Source: GWC2-45-44 sp041661665 (GTDB taxonomy: Bacteria > Planctomycetota > Phycisphaerae > Sedimentisphaerales > UBA12454). From it: a DNA stretch of 34,217 nt. The position numbers and the translations under genes were made by a program. Positions 16,068-25,100 of the stretch are shown here, in pieces. Position 1 is the first letter of the stretch; each line of letters starts with the position of its first letter. The notes under the pieces were generated by a model. It saw only the letters and a list, made by a program, of their open reading frames with translations. It did not search any database and was not told the DNA's origin. The stretch is taken from NCBI GenBank assembly GCA_041661665.1, contig JBAZTW010000026.1, positions 1 to 34,217 on the forward strand, in the 5' to 3' direction.

Positions 16068-17315
16068 ATGTATATTATTTCTACAATCGACACCGGCGAT
16101 ACCGCCTGGCTGCTGATTTCAACAGCACTGGTGATGTTTATGACACCGGGACTGGCGTTTTTCTATGGCGGATTAGTACGTCGTAAAAATATGCTCTCGG
16201 TGCTTATGCAATGTTTTATGATACTTTGCATTATAAGCGTGCAATGGGTAGTTTTGGGTTACAGCCTTTCGTTTGGTACAGACCACGGCGGCATAATCGG
16301 CAATTTGCAATGGTTTATGCTCAAGGGAGTCGGAATGACCCCGAACGCGGATTATGCGGGAACAATACCGCACGAAGTATTTATGATGTTCCAAATGATG
16401 TTTGCTGTAATTACTCCGGCTCTTATCATTGGTGCGTTTGCAGAGCGAATGAAGTTTTCAGCGTTCTGCGTTTTTACACTTCTGTGGGCAACTCTGGTCT
16501 ATGACCCGGTCTGTCACTGGGTATGGGGCATAGGCGGTTTTATGAGAAACTGGGGGGCGTTGGATTTCGCCGGCGGAACTGTCGTTCACATTAACGCAGG
16601 TATGACCGCTTTGGCAGCAGCTTTGATACTCGGCAGACGCAAGGGTTATCCTGACGGCATATCTCCACCCCACAATCTGCCGCTGGCAGTACTCGGTGCA
16701 GCATTACTGTGGTTCGGCTGGTTCGGCTTTAACGCGGGCAGTGCACTTGGAGCGAATGGTTTGGCGGGCAGCGCATTTACCGTAACACATATTGCCGCTG
16801 CGGTAGCCGGCTTAACCTGGGCATTGTTAGACTGGTTCAAGCACAAAAAACCAACAACTCTCGGTATGATTACTGGCGCGGTCGCTGGATTAGTAGCAAT
16901 CACACCCGCATCGGGATTTGTCAACCCGACCGGAGCAATCTGGATAGGCATAGGCGCAAGCGTTTTCCCGTGGTTAATAATAACTTTCATCAAGAGCAAA
17001 CTCGGATATGACGATTCGCTTGATGCTTTCGGCGTACACGGCATCGGAGGTATCTGGGGGGCGATTGCCACTGGTATATGGGCAACAAAAACGGTAAATC
17101 CTGCCGGTGCGGATGGCCTGTTGTACGGCAATCCGATACAGCTTTGGATTCAAATCAAGGCAACTTTAGTAACGATGATATACTCTTTTGTCGTTGGCTT
17201 CATACTCTTCAAGGTTGTTGATGTTATGATGAAGCTGCGGGTAAGCGAACACGAAGAACGTGTCGGTCTGGATTTGACGCAACACCGTGAAGCCGCTTAT
17301 ACCATAATTGACTAA
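16068..17315 (+). CDS. amtB: Ammonium transporter AmtB, first copy
   Basis: 415 residues, about eleven membrane helices. Key family residues are present: Asp166 and the twin pore histidines His174 (DFAGGTVVHINAG) and His324 (DAFGVHGIGGIWG), plus the GAFAERMKFSAF block. There is no signal peptide: the chain begins a few residues before the first helix, unlike the second copy. The C-terminal tail ends GLDLTQHREAAYTIID, the part that contacts PII proteins in E. coli AmtB. A strong AAGGAG (16054-16059) precedes the ATG by 8 bases. It is followed 28 bases later by its own glnK, the usual amtB-PII pairing. Confidence 0.96.
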   Translation: MYIISTIDTGDTAWLLISTALVMFMTPGLAFFYGGLVRRKNMLSVLMQCFMILCIISVQWVVLGYSLSFGTDHGGIIGNLQWFMLKGVGMTPNADYAGTIPHEVFMMFQMMFAVITPALIIGAFAERMKFSAFCVFTLLWATLVYDPVCHWVWGIGGFMRNWGALDFAGGTVVHINAGMTALAAALILGRRKGYPDGISPPHNLPLAVLGAALLWFGWFGFNAGSALGANGLAGSAFTVTHIAAAVAGLTWALLDWFKHKKPTTLGMITGAVAGLVAITPASGFVNPTGAIWIGIGASVFPWLIITFIKSKLGYDDSLDAFGVHGIGGIWGAIATGIWATKTVNPAGADGLLYGNPIQLWIQIKATLVTMIYSFVVGFILFKVVDVMMKLRVSEHEERVGLDLTQHREAAYTIID

Positions 17316-17343
17316 ACACATTGAAAAAGGAAAGGATAATAAA

Positions 17344-17685
17344 ATGAAATATATAATAGCAGTTATTCAGCCTGACCGTCTGGACGAGGTTCTCAACAAC
17401 CTCACGGAAAAGGAAATTCATCTTGTAACAGTTACAACCGTTGCGGGCAGAGGCCGGCAAAAAGGCATCGCTGAAGTATATAGAAGCCATAAGGAACAAG
17501 GCAGCCTGCTTAGAAAAGTGAAACTCGAAATAGCCGTCAATGAAGGATTCGTGGAAAAAGCTGTTGATTGCATTACCGCGGGCGCAAGGACAGGACAAAT
17601 CGGCGATGGTAAAATATTTGTTCTCGACCTGCCTGAATGCATAAGAATCCGCACCGGTGAACGCGGCGGCGAGGCAATAGGATAA
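17344..17685 (+). CDS. glnK: Nitrogen regulatory protein PII (GlnK/GlnB family), first copy
   Basis: 113 residues from ATG 17344, chosen because AAAGGA (17331-17336) is 7 bases upstream and the product then has the standard length; the in-frame upstream ATG at 17308 overlaps the amtB stop region. It aligns without gaps to E. coli GlnB: GRGRQKG with Gln39, Tyr46-Arg47 in the T-loop, Lys58, and GDGKIFV and RIRTGE for nucleotide binding. The uridylylation site Tyr51 is replaced by Glu51 (T-loop YRSHKEQGSLL). It likely senses ATP/ADP and 2-oxoglutarate and can plug AmtB (Arg47 retained), but is not expected to be uridylylated there. Confidence 0.95.
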   Translation: MKYIIAVIQPDRLDEVLNNLTEKEIHLVTVTTVAGRGRQKGIAEVYRSHKEQGSLLRKVKLEIAVNEGFVEKAVDCITAGARTGQIGDGKIFVLDLPECIRIRTGERGGEAIG

Positions 17686-17755
17686 AACAAAACCGACAGA
17701 AACCTTAGAGCGGTCGTTCGTATAAGGGCACCACTTCCAGTATGTGTCTTGGCAC

Positions 17756-17784
17756 AGGGGGTTCACATCGTGGACCCCTTGATG
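17756..17784 (+). terminator. Terminator-like hairpin after glnK1
   Basis: AGGGGGTTCAC (17756-17766) pairs with GTGGACCCCTT (17770-17780), with one mismatch and one wobble, over a 3-base loop. The downstream T-run is weak and starts after GATG. It would separate the two amtB-glnK units. The remainder of the 305-base gap 17686-17990 holds the enhancer pair and sigma-54 promoter listed separately. Confidence 0.5.
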
Positions 17785-17786
17785 TT

Positions 17787-17830
17787 TTACAATAACGTAG
17801 ATTTTCTGCTATTTAATCACAATAACGTAG
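17787..17830 (+). promoter_or_regulatory. Paired enhancer-like sites upstream of amtB2-glnK2
   Basis: TTACAATAACGTAG (17787-17800) and TCACAATAACGTAG (17817-17830) are near-identical direct copies, 30 bp centre to centre. They lie at about -142 and -112 from the predicted sigma-54 start. They share the ACA-N6-GTAG framework with the sites before the porin operon and glnN, but with an ATAAC core. Confidence 0.7.
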
Positions 17831-17908
17831 AATTTTCAGCTTTCAGTAACCCCTTATCATCACTCACAACTCCCTGCAAATAAACGAGTTATGCATACAT
17901 AAAAACTT

Positions 17909-17923
17909 TGGCACAATTATTGC
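17909..17923 (+). promoter_or_regulatory. Sigma-54 promoter for amtB2-glnK2
   Basis: TGGCAC (17909-17914), 5 bases, TTGC (17920-17923): a perfect -24/-12 element. The predicted start is about 17935, 56 bases before the ATG. Confidence 0.88.
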
Positions 17924-17990
17924 CAAACATACCGACACGAACGTAATGCATAATTTTAGATTTTTGATTTATTTATGGAAGTGGTGTTAA

Positions 17991-19310
17991 ATGAAAAACT
18001 CACGTTTAATTGTTTTATGCTGCGCGATGATTTTGTCATCGACCGGCCTGTGTTTTGCTGCGCAATCCCCCGCTGCGACAAAAATAGACAGCGGCGATAC
18101 CGCATGGGTCTTAATGTCTGCCGCCCTTGTTATGCTTATGACTCCGGGGCTGGCGTTTTTCTATGGCGGGCTTGTTAGACGCAAAAACTACCTCAGCATT
18201 TTAATGCAGTGCTTTATCGTGCTTGCGGCATTGAGCATTCAATGGGTACTGTTCGGATACAGTCTGTCATTTGCACCGGGAAAAAGCTGGATTGGCGGCC
18301 TCCAGTGGGTCGGCCTTAAAGGGGTCGGCTTATCGCCATACACACCATATAGCGCAACTATTCCGCATCAGGCATTTATGATTTTCCAGGCAATGTTTGC
18401 TGTCATCACGCCTGCGCTTATCATTGGCGCATTTGCCGAGCGGATGAAATTTTCGGCATTTCTGATTTTTACGCTTTTGTGGGCAACATTCGTATATGAC
18501 CCGGTAGCACACTGGATATGGGGTATCGGCGGCTGGCTGCGAGAAATGGGTGCTATGGACTTCGCCGGTGGAGCTGTCGTTCATATTAACGCAGGTATCG
18601 CTGCATTAGTCGCTGCTGTTATGATCGGAAAACGCAAATGTTTTGATAAACACTCCGTTCCGCCGCACTCGCTGCCTTTCAGCGTACTCGGTGCTGGATT
18701 ACTTTGGTTCGGATGGTTCGGTTTTAACGCAGGCTCGGCGCTCGGAGCAAACGGCCTCGCGGTCAACGCATTTGTGGTTACACATACCGCAGGCGCTGCA
18801 GCAGCTTTAACATGGGCGCTAATAGACTGGAAATTCAACGGCGCTCCAACAATGCTGGGCACAATTTCTGGCGCAATCGCAGGGCTTGCAACAATAACGC
18901 CGGCGGCAGGATATGTCGGTGTTATCAGCGCAATCTTTATTGGCGTGGTCGCAAGTATCCTCTGTTTCGCAGCCGTCAGCTTTTTAAAGCACAAATTCCG
19001 CTATGATGATTCGCTTGATGCTTTCGGCATACACGGCATAGGCGGTATATGGGGAACTCTGGCAACAGGTCTGTTCGCCTCAAAAGCGATAAATCCTGCC
19101 GGCGCAAATGGCTTGTTATTTGGCAACCCAAGACAGCTCCTGATACAATTGATGGCAGTGGCAGCCACAGCGGGATACGCACTAATCGCAACGTATATAC
19201 TTTACAAAATTGTTGACTGGGCAGTAGGTATTCGTGTCAATGAAGACGATGAGGCAATAGGGCTTGACCTCACACAACATAACGAACACGCTTATACCAT
19301 ATTAGATTAA
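17991..19310 (+). CDS. amtB: Ammonium transporter AmtB, second copy, with signal peptide
   Basis: 439 residues. An N-terminal signal peptide (to about LCFA-AQ) is present, as in E. coli AmtB and unlike the first copy. Asp190, His198 (DFAGGAVVHINAG) and His348 (DAFGIHGIGGIWG) are the conserved pore residues. It is clearly a close paralogue of the gene at 16068; the GAFAERMKFSAF, LLWFGWFGFNAGSALGANGL and GLDLTQH tail segments are nearly the same. GGAAG (17978-17982) is about 8 bases before the ATG. It is followed 13 bases later by the second glnK and has its own sigma-54 promoter and enhancer pair. Confidence 0.96.
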   Translation: MKNSRLIVLCCAMILSSTGLCFAAQSPAATKIDSGDTAWVLMSAALVMLMTPGLAFFYGGLVRRKNYLSILMQCFIVLAALSIQWVLFGYSLSFAPGKSWIGGLQWVGLKGVGLSPYTPYSATIPHQAFMIFQAMFAVITPALIIGAFAERMKFSAFLIFTLLWATFVYDPVAHWIWGIGGWLREMGAMDFAGGAVVHINAGIAALVAAVMIGKRKCFDKHSVPPHSLPFSVLGAGLLWFGWFGFNAGSALGANGLAVNAFVVTHTAGAAAALTWALIDWKFNGAPTMLGTISGAIAGLATITPAAGYVGVISAIFIGVVASILCFAAVSFLKHKFRYDDSLDAFGIHGIGGIWGTLATGLFASKAINPAGANGLLFGNPRQLLIQLMAVAATAGYALIATYILYKIVDWAVGIRVNEDDEAIGLDLTQHNEHAYTILD

Positions 19311-19323
19311 AAGGATACCCGAT

Positions 19324-19665
19324 ATGAAACTTATAACGGCAATAATCAAACCACACCACTTAGAACAGGTAAAAGAAGAGTTGTACAAGGCCCAGGTGAA
19401 TCTTATCACCGTCAGTGAAGTTCTCGGCCATGGCAGACAAAAAGGCGTTACCGAAGTATATCGAGGTTTTAAGGAAACCGGCAATCTTCTGCGAAAAATC
19501 CGCATAGAAATCGCTGTCAACGACAGTTTTGTCGAACCTACAATAAAAGCCATAGTCAAGGGAGCGAAAACAGGCAAAACCGGAGACGGAAAAATATTCG
19601 TCGTTGACCTGCAGGAGTGTGTCAGAATTCGCACAGAAGAACGAGGCAGCGAAGCAATCGGATAA
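19324..19665 (+). CDS. glnK: Nitrogen regulatory protein PII (GlnK/GlnB family), second copy
   Basis: 113 residues; AAGGA (19311-19315) is 8 bases before the ATG. It aligns without gaps to E. coli GlnB, with Gln39, Tyr46-Arg47, Lys58 and the GDGKIFV and RIRTEE blocks. Residue 51 is again Glu (YRGFKETGNLL) instead of the uridylylated Tyr. It differs from the first copy at many surface positions, so each probably serves its adjacent AmtB; heterotrimers are possible. Confidence 0.95.
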   Translation: MKLITAIIKPHHLEQVKEELYKAQVNLITVSEVLGHGRQKGVTEVYRGFKETGNLLRKIRIEIAVNDSFVEPTIKAIVKGAKTGKTGDGKIFVVDLQECVRIRTEERGSEAIG

Positions 19666-19678
19666 GCCGAGGGTGTAA

Positions 19679-19739
19679 AGACAATTTTGTAATAAATACA
19701 AAAATGTAGATTTATTTATTAAAATATACAAAATTGTAG
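19679..19739 (+). promoter_or_regulatory. Enhancer-like sites upstream of glutamine synthetase (three copies)
   Basis: ATACAAAAATGTAG (19696-19709) and ATACAAAATTGTAG (19726-19739) are 30 bp centre to centre, at about -151 and -121 from the predicted sigma-54 start. A weaker third copy, AGACAATTTTGTAA, lies at 19679-19692. Together with the pairs at 15049-15092 and 17787-17830 they define a shared motif. Confidence 0.7.
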
Positions 19740-19826
19740 CGGTAATGATTTTTGTCTTGATTTTGTTTTTCTTTGTAATACCTTTTAGTGCAATGTGATA
19801 TGAAAAAAATGTACCAAAAGACCGGC

Positions 19827-19841
19827 TGGCATAGTTATTGC
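19827..19841 (+). promoter_or_regulatory. Sigma-54 promoter for glutamine synthetase
   Basis: TGGCAT (19827-19832), 5 bases, TTGC (19838-19841), followed by T. It has the invariant GG and GC of the -24/-12 element, with T replacing C at the end of the first block. The predicted start is about 19853, 83 bases before the ATG. Confidence 0.83.
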
Positions 19842-19935
19842 TAATCTTATATATAGGCTTGCGTCTGTATTACAGTTGCGTAAGCCGGTTTGGTAGCGAT
19901 ATAAAATGTTTATAGTAACAAATGGAGTATAAAAA

Positions 19936-22041
19936 ATGAGTGAATGTTGTGAGTCCATTGTGTCATTGTTTGGTACAAACGTTTTTAACGATGTAACAAT
20001 GAGAGAAAGGCTGCCCAAGAACGTCTATAAGGAATTTAAAAAGACGATGGCGGAAGCCAGATTCCTCGATTCTGCACTGGCCAATGTTGTGGCCAATGCT
20101 ATGAAAGACTGGGCTATCGAAAAGGGCGCAACGCACTTTTGCCACTGGTTCCAGCCGATGACGGGCCTGACCGCTGAAAAACACGATTCATTTATATCGC
20201 CTACGCCTGAAGGCAGGACGATAATGGAATTCAGCGGCAAGGAACTGACTCAGGGTGAGCCTGACGCTTCGAGTTTTCCATCGGGCGGACTGCGGGCAAC
20301 TTTTGAGGCTCGCGGTTATACCGCATGGGACTGCACAAGCCCGGCGTTTATTAAAGAGACCGGCAAAAATATTACGCTTTATATTCCCTGCGCGTTCTGC
20401 TCATACACCGCAGAGGCTCTGGATAAAAAAACCCCGCTGCTCAAGTCGATGGACGCTTTAAATGTGCAGGCGACGAGGGTTCTTAAAATTCTTGGCAGCG
20501 CTTCAAAAAGTGTAGCGGCAACGCTGGGGCCGGAACAGGAATACTTCCTGGTTGACAAAAAGCTCGCTGAGAAGCGGCTTGATATTATGCTCACGGGCAG
20601 GTCGCTCTTCGGAGCGCCTTCGCCAAGAGGTCAGGAAATGAGCGACCATTATTTCGGCGCTCTGCACGAAAGAGTTGCATCTTATATGCACGACCTGAAT
20701 GTCGAACTCTGGAAACTCGGCGTAGCTGCAAAGACGCAGCATAACGAAGTATCGCCCGCGCAGTATGAGCTTGCTCCTGTGTTCGGGACTGTCAATGTGG
20801 CGACAGACCACAATCAGCTCGTTATGGAAACTATGCAGAAGGTGGCGCTGCAGCATAATATGGTATGCCTGCTGAACGAAAAACCTTTCGCCGGCGTGAA
20901 CGGTTCGGGCAAACACAATAACTGGAGTATGGTAACTGACGATGGCGTCAACCTGCTCGACCCGGGCAGTACGCCTCACGATAATATGGTATTCTTGGTA
21001 ATGCTGTGCGCGGTAATGCGTGCCGTTAATAAATACGCCAAACTGCTCCGCGCAAGCGTAGCGACGGCTGGAAACGACCATCGCCTTGGCGCTCACGAAG
21101 CGCCGCCGGCAATTGTCTCCATATTCCTCGGCGACCAGCCTATGGATATTATAGAGCAATTGGCCGCAGGCGGTGCAAAGTCGTCAAAAACAGGCGGACA
21201 ATTAAAGCTCGGCGTTTCCACATTGCCGCAATTACCGAAAGACAGCACGGATAGAAACAGGACTTCGCCGTTTGCGTTCACAGGAAATAAGTTTGAGTTT
21301 CGTATGGTCGGCTCAAGCCAGTCAACGGCAGGCCCGATGTTTGTGCTGAACACCATCGTCGCTGATACTCTGAAAGAAATCGCTGACGAGCTTGAAAAAT
21401 CGACAAACGTTAAGACCGGCGTACAGAAGATTCTGCAAAAAATCGCCAAAGACCACAAAAAAGTGGTGTATAATGGCGACAATTACACCGAAGATTGGGC
21501 AAAAGAAGCTGAAAAACGCGGTCTGCCGAATATCAAGTCAACCGTAGAATCGCTTGAGACGGTTATGGATGCTGAGAATGTCGAACTATTCAAAACTCAC
21601 AAAGTTTTGACAAAGGCGGAACTCAAGGCAAGATCTGAAATTCTGCTCGATGCTTACAGTATGACTATCAATATCGAAGCAAGGACTGCCGTGAGCATTG
21701 CTCAAAGGCAGATTATTCCGGCGGCGATTGAGTATTCGGGAATTTTGGCCAGGACAATTAAGAACATCGGTAAGGCGGGCGTTGACTGCGGCTCTCAGAA
21801 AAAAATGCTTGAAAATGTATGTGGACTGATTGATTCGCTAAGCGGCGCATCTGAATGTCTGAAAAATGCGGCCTGTAAGGCGAATAACATTGACAACACT
21901 GCTAAAAAAGCGGAAAATTACCGCGATGTTGTCAAGCCGGCGATGGCGATTGTGCGAAAAGCGGCTGACGAATTAGAGACTATGGTGGACGCAAAACTTT
22001 GGCCGTTGCCGACTTATGCAGAGTTGCTGTTTGTCAAATAA
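19936..22041 (+). CDS. glnN: Type III glutamine synthetase (GSIII, GlnN family)
   Basis: 701 residues, the size of GSIII rather than the roughly 470-residue GSI. It makes glutamine from glutamate, ammonia and ATP in the cytoplasm. GSIII-type blocks are visible: SFPSGGLRATFEARGYTAWD near residue 114, the metal/glutamate-binding GPEQEYF (198-204), NGSGKHNNWS (322-331) and AGNDHRLGAHEAPP (379-392). GSIII enzymes are dodecamers that lack the GlnE adenylylation site, so control is probably mainly transcriptional, through the upstream sigma-54 promoter. It is preceded by two amtB-glnK units and followed, after a strong terminator, by GOGAT. Confidence 0.95.
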   Translation: MSECCESIVSLFGTNVFNDVTMRERLPKNVYKEFKKTMAEARFLDSALANVVANAMKDWAIEKGATHFCHWFQPMTGLTAEKHDSFISPTPEGRTIMEFSGKELTQGEPDASSFPSGGLRATFEARGYTAWDCTSPAFIKETGKNITLYIPCAFCSYTAEALDKKTPLLKSMDALNVQATRVLKILGSASKSVAATLGPEQEYFLVDKKLAEKRLDIMLTGRSLFGAPSPRGQEMSDHYFGALHERVASYMHDLNVELWKLGVAAKTQHNEVSPAQYELAPVFGTVNVATDHNQLVMETMQKVALQHNMVCLLNEKPFAGVNGSGKHNNWSMVTDDGVNLLDPGSTPHDNMVFLVMLCAVMRAVNKYAKLLRASVATAGNDHRLGAHEAPPAIVSIFLGDQPMDIIEQLAAGGAKSSKTGGQLKLGVSTLPQLPKDSTDRNRTSPFAFTGNKFEFRMVGSSQSTAGPMFVLNTIVADTLKEIADELEKSTNVKTGVQKILQKIAKDHKKVVYNGDNYTEDWAKEAEKRGLPNIKSTVESLETVMDAENVELFKTHKVLTKAELKARSEILLDAYSMTINIEARTAVSIAQRQIIPAAIEYSGILARTIKNIGKAGVDCGSQKKMLENVCGLIDSLSGASECLKNAACKANNIDNTAKKAENYRDVVKPAMAIVRKAADELETMVDAKLWPLPTYAELLFVK

Positions 22042-22073
22042 CGGGTGGCAGAAAGCGTAAAATTTGTTCTAAC

Positions 22074-22105
22074 AATGGCCGATTTTTCTTAAAATCGGCC
22101 ATTTT
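22074..22105 (+). terminator. Strong intrinsic terminator after glutamine synthetase
   Basis: AATGGCCGATTTT (22074-22086) and AAAATCGGCCATT (22091-22103) form a perfect 13-bp stem with a 4-base loop, running into TTTT. GOGAT should therefore start from a separate promoter in the short stretch 22106-22135, or from readthrough. Confidence 0.9.
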
Positions 22106-22135
22106 GTAATCATCTATGACTGTTTTAGGGTAAAA

Positions 22136-25100
22136 ATGACAAAAGTTTTAACTGATTCTGGACTGTACGAAGTACGCAGAGAACACGATGCCTGCGGAAT
22201 AGGCGCTGTTGTCAATATCTCCGGCAGGGTTGACCACTCAATTCTCGAATACGGCAAAGAAATTCTGCTCAACCTCCACCATCGCGGAGCGGCAGGAGCG
22301 GATGAAATCACCGGAGACGGCGCTGGAATTCTCTTCCAGATTCCGCACGAGTTTTTTTTTGCCCAAAGCAAAAACCTGAAAATTGAACTTCCTCCGCAAG
22401 GCAATTATGCAGTCGCACAGATATTTTCTCCAAAAAACAACGAACTTCGCCAGAAATGTTTAAACATACTCAATCAGGCCGTTGAACTGCACGGAATGAA
22501 AATCATCGGCAGCCGCGATGTGCCAGTCAAACCCGATTGTCTCGGCAAAATCGCCCTCGAAGCCGAGCCGCGTATCTGCCAGATATTCATTGACGGTTGC
22601 GGAACTGAAGCGGAGAAATTTGAAACAAAACTTTTCCTCGCCCGCAAACGCGCCGAGAAACAGGCATTAGAAACTTTCGGCAGTGCCGCAAACGATTTTT
22701 ATATCTGCTCGATGAGCAGCAGGACAATCTGCTATAAGGGAATGTTTATGGCCTGGCAGTTGTTCGCGTATTATCCTGACCTTGCCGATGAGACTATGAA
22801 AAGCGCACTGGCAACGGTTCATCAGCGGTACAGCACAAATACATTCCCAAACTGGCGGCTTGCCCAGCCTTTCCGCTGCATAGCGCACAACGGCGAAATC
22901 AACACGCTCAGCGGCAATAAAACCAGTATGCAAAAACGCGAAGATAAAATGGTCTGCGACAAGTTCGGCAAATATATGGCGGATTGCCTGCCGATTCTCG
23001 CGCCGGGCGGCAGCGATTCATCTTATTTTGATAACGTGCTCGAACTGCTTGTTCAGGCCGGCAGGTCGATGCCGCACGCGATGATGATGATGATTCCGGA
23101 AGCATTCGGCCAGAAGTATCACATCAGCGCAGATAAGCGGGCATTCTATGAATATCACGCCTCTATTATGGAACCGTGGGACGGCCCGGCGGCGATGGTC
23201 TTTACCGACGGCAGAATTATCGGCGGAACACTTGACCGCAACGGTCTGCGGCCTTGCAGATATGTTATCACGACAGACGGCCTTGCGATTTTGGCAAGCG
23301 AGGCGGGCGTAGTTGAATTTCCGCCGGAAAAAATCCAAAAGAAAGGCCGGCTTCAGCCTGGCAATATGTTTCTTGTTGACACCGTCGAAGGCAGAATCGT
23401 TACAGACAACGAAGTCAAGAGCACAATTTCAAGACAGAAACCATACCGTCGCTGGCTCGAAGAAAACCGCATAGAACTTCGCGGCCTTTTCGACAGTCCG
23501 AAATTGATACATACAGATTCGGAAACAATTTCCCAGAGACTAAGAACATTCGGCTATACTCGTGAAGAGTTAAAAATGGTTCTTATGCCGATGGGTCTCA
23601 ACGGTCAGGAAGCCATCGGCTCGATGGGCAACGATGCCGCTCTGGCGGTTTTGAGCAATCAGTCCAAACTGCTGTTTAATTACTTCAAACAGTCATTTGC
23701 TCAGGTTACCAATCCGCCTATCGACCCCCTTCGTGAGGGACTGGTGATGAGTCTTATGGCTTTCACCGGCAAAAGGCCCAACGTCCTCGACGAAACCCCG
23801 CAGCATTGCAGACAGTTGAAGCTGCCACATCCGATACTTACCAATGAGGATATTGAAAGGCTGCGTTCAGTAAAACGAGATGATTTTAAGGTGGCCACAA
23901 TTTCAGCCCTGTTTGACGCTGAGACAAACGACCCCGCCGGTTCGCTCAGATACGGCATCGACAGACTCATCAGCGATGTAAAAGCCGCTGTCGAAGGCGG
24001 AGCCTGTCTCGTAGTAATAAGCGACCGCCATATTTCAAAAACTATGGCTGCGATTCCTTCGCTGCTGGCAACCGCCGCTGTTCACAATGCACTGATGAAG
24101 ACAGGCCTGCGAGCCGATGCGGGCATTATCGTCGAAAGCGGAGAACCCAGAGAAGTAATGCACTTCTGCCTGCTGTGCGGATATGGCGCAAACGCCGTCA
24201 ATCCATATTTGGCGTTTGAGTGTCTCAACGAACTTCACAGAAACGGCGAACTCCCCGCAAAAATGGAGCCGGTGCAGGTTGCCGATAATTTTATCGCGGC
24301 AATAAAAAAAGGCATACTCAAGACAATGAGCAAAATGGGCATCTCGACATTGAGAAGCTACCATTCAGCGGGATTATTCGAGGCCATCGGCCTTAACAGT
24401 GAATTTATAAATGAATTCTTCACTGATACCAGTTCACGAATACAGGGTGCTGGCCTCGAAGAAATAGCCAAAGAAACGCTGCTGCGACATAACGCGGGTT
24501 TTGAACCGAGAAAGAGCGCACAGCTTGAACTCGATTTCGGCGGCGATTATCACTATCGCAATGGAGGCGAGACGCATTTATGGAATCCGACAACGATTGC
24601 CTGCCTTCAGCACGCGGTCAAAAACGAAGACCAGAAGGCTTACGATGAATATGCTGATGCCGTCAATATGCAGGATAAAAAGCTCTGCACGCTTCGCGGA
24701 CTTTTTGAATTTAAAAATATCCCTGCCGAACCGATTTCTATTGATGAAGTCGAACCGGCTTGCGAAATTGTAAAACGCTTCGTAACCGGCGCGATGAGCC
24801 ACGGCTCTATAAGTAAAGAGGCTCACGAATGTCTTGCGATGGCGATGAACAATATCGGCGGTATGAGCAACACCGGCGAAGGCGGCGAAGATGAAGAAAG
24901 ATACATCGAAGTCGAAGGAAAAGTCTCAAGAAACTGCGCGATTAAGCAAATCGCAAGCGGTCGTTTCGGCGTAACGATAAATTACCTTTCGCACGCAAAG
25001 GAACTTCAAATCAAAATGGCTCAGGGCGCAAAACCCGGCGAAGGCGGCCAGCTTCCCGGCCATAAAGTTACCGAGGAAATCGCAAAACTGCGTCATTCAA

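Noticed and set aside
20503..21159. 218-codon open frame on the - strand opposite glnN
   Set aside because: It is antisense to the best-conserved catalytic part of glutamine synthetase, with no start signals or recognisable motif.
22042..22135. Possible fourth sigma-54 promoter before gltB (GTGGCAG near 22045)
   Set aside because: The -12 TTGC is missing at the required spacing and no paired enhancer sites are present.
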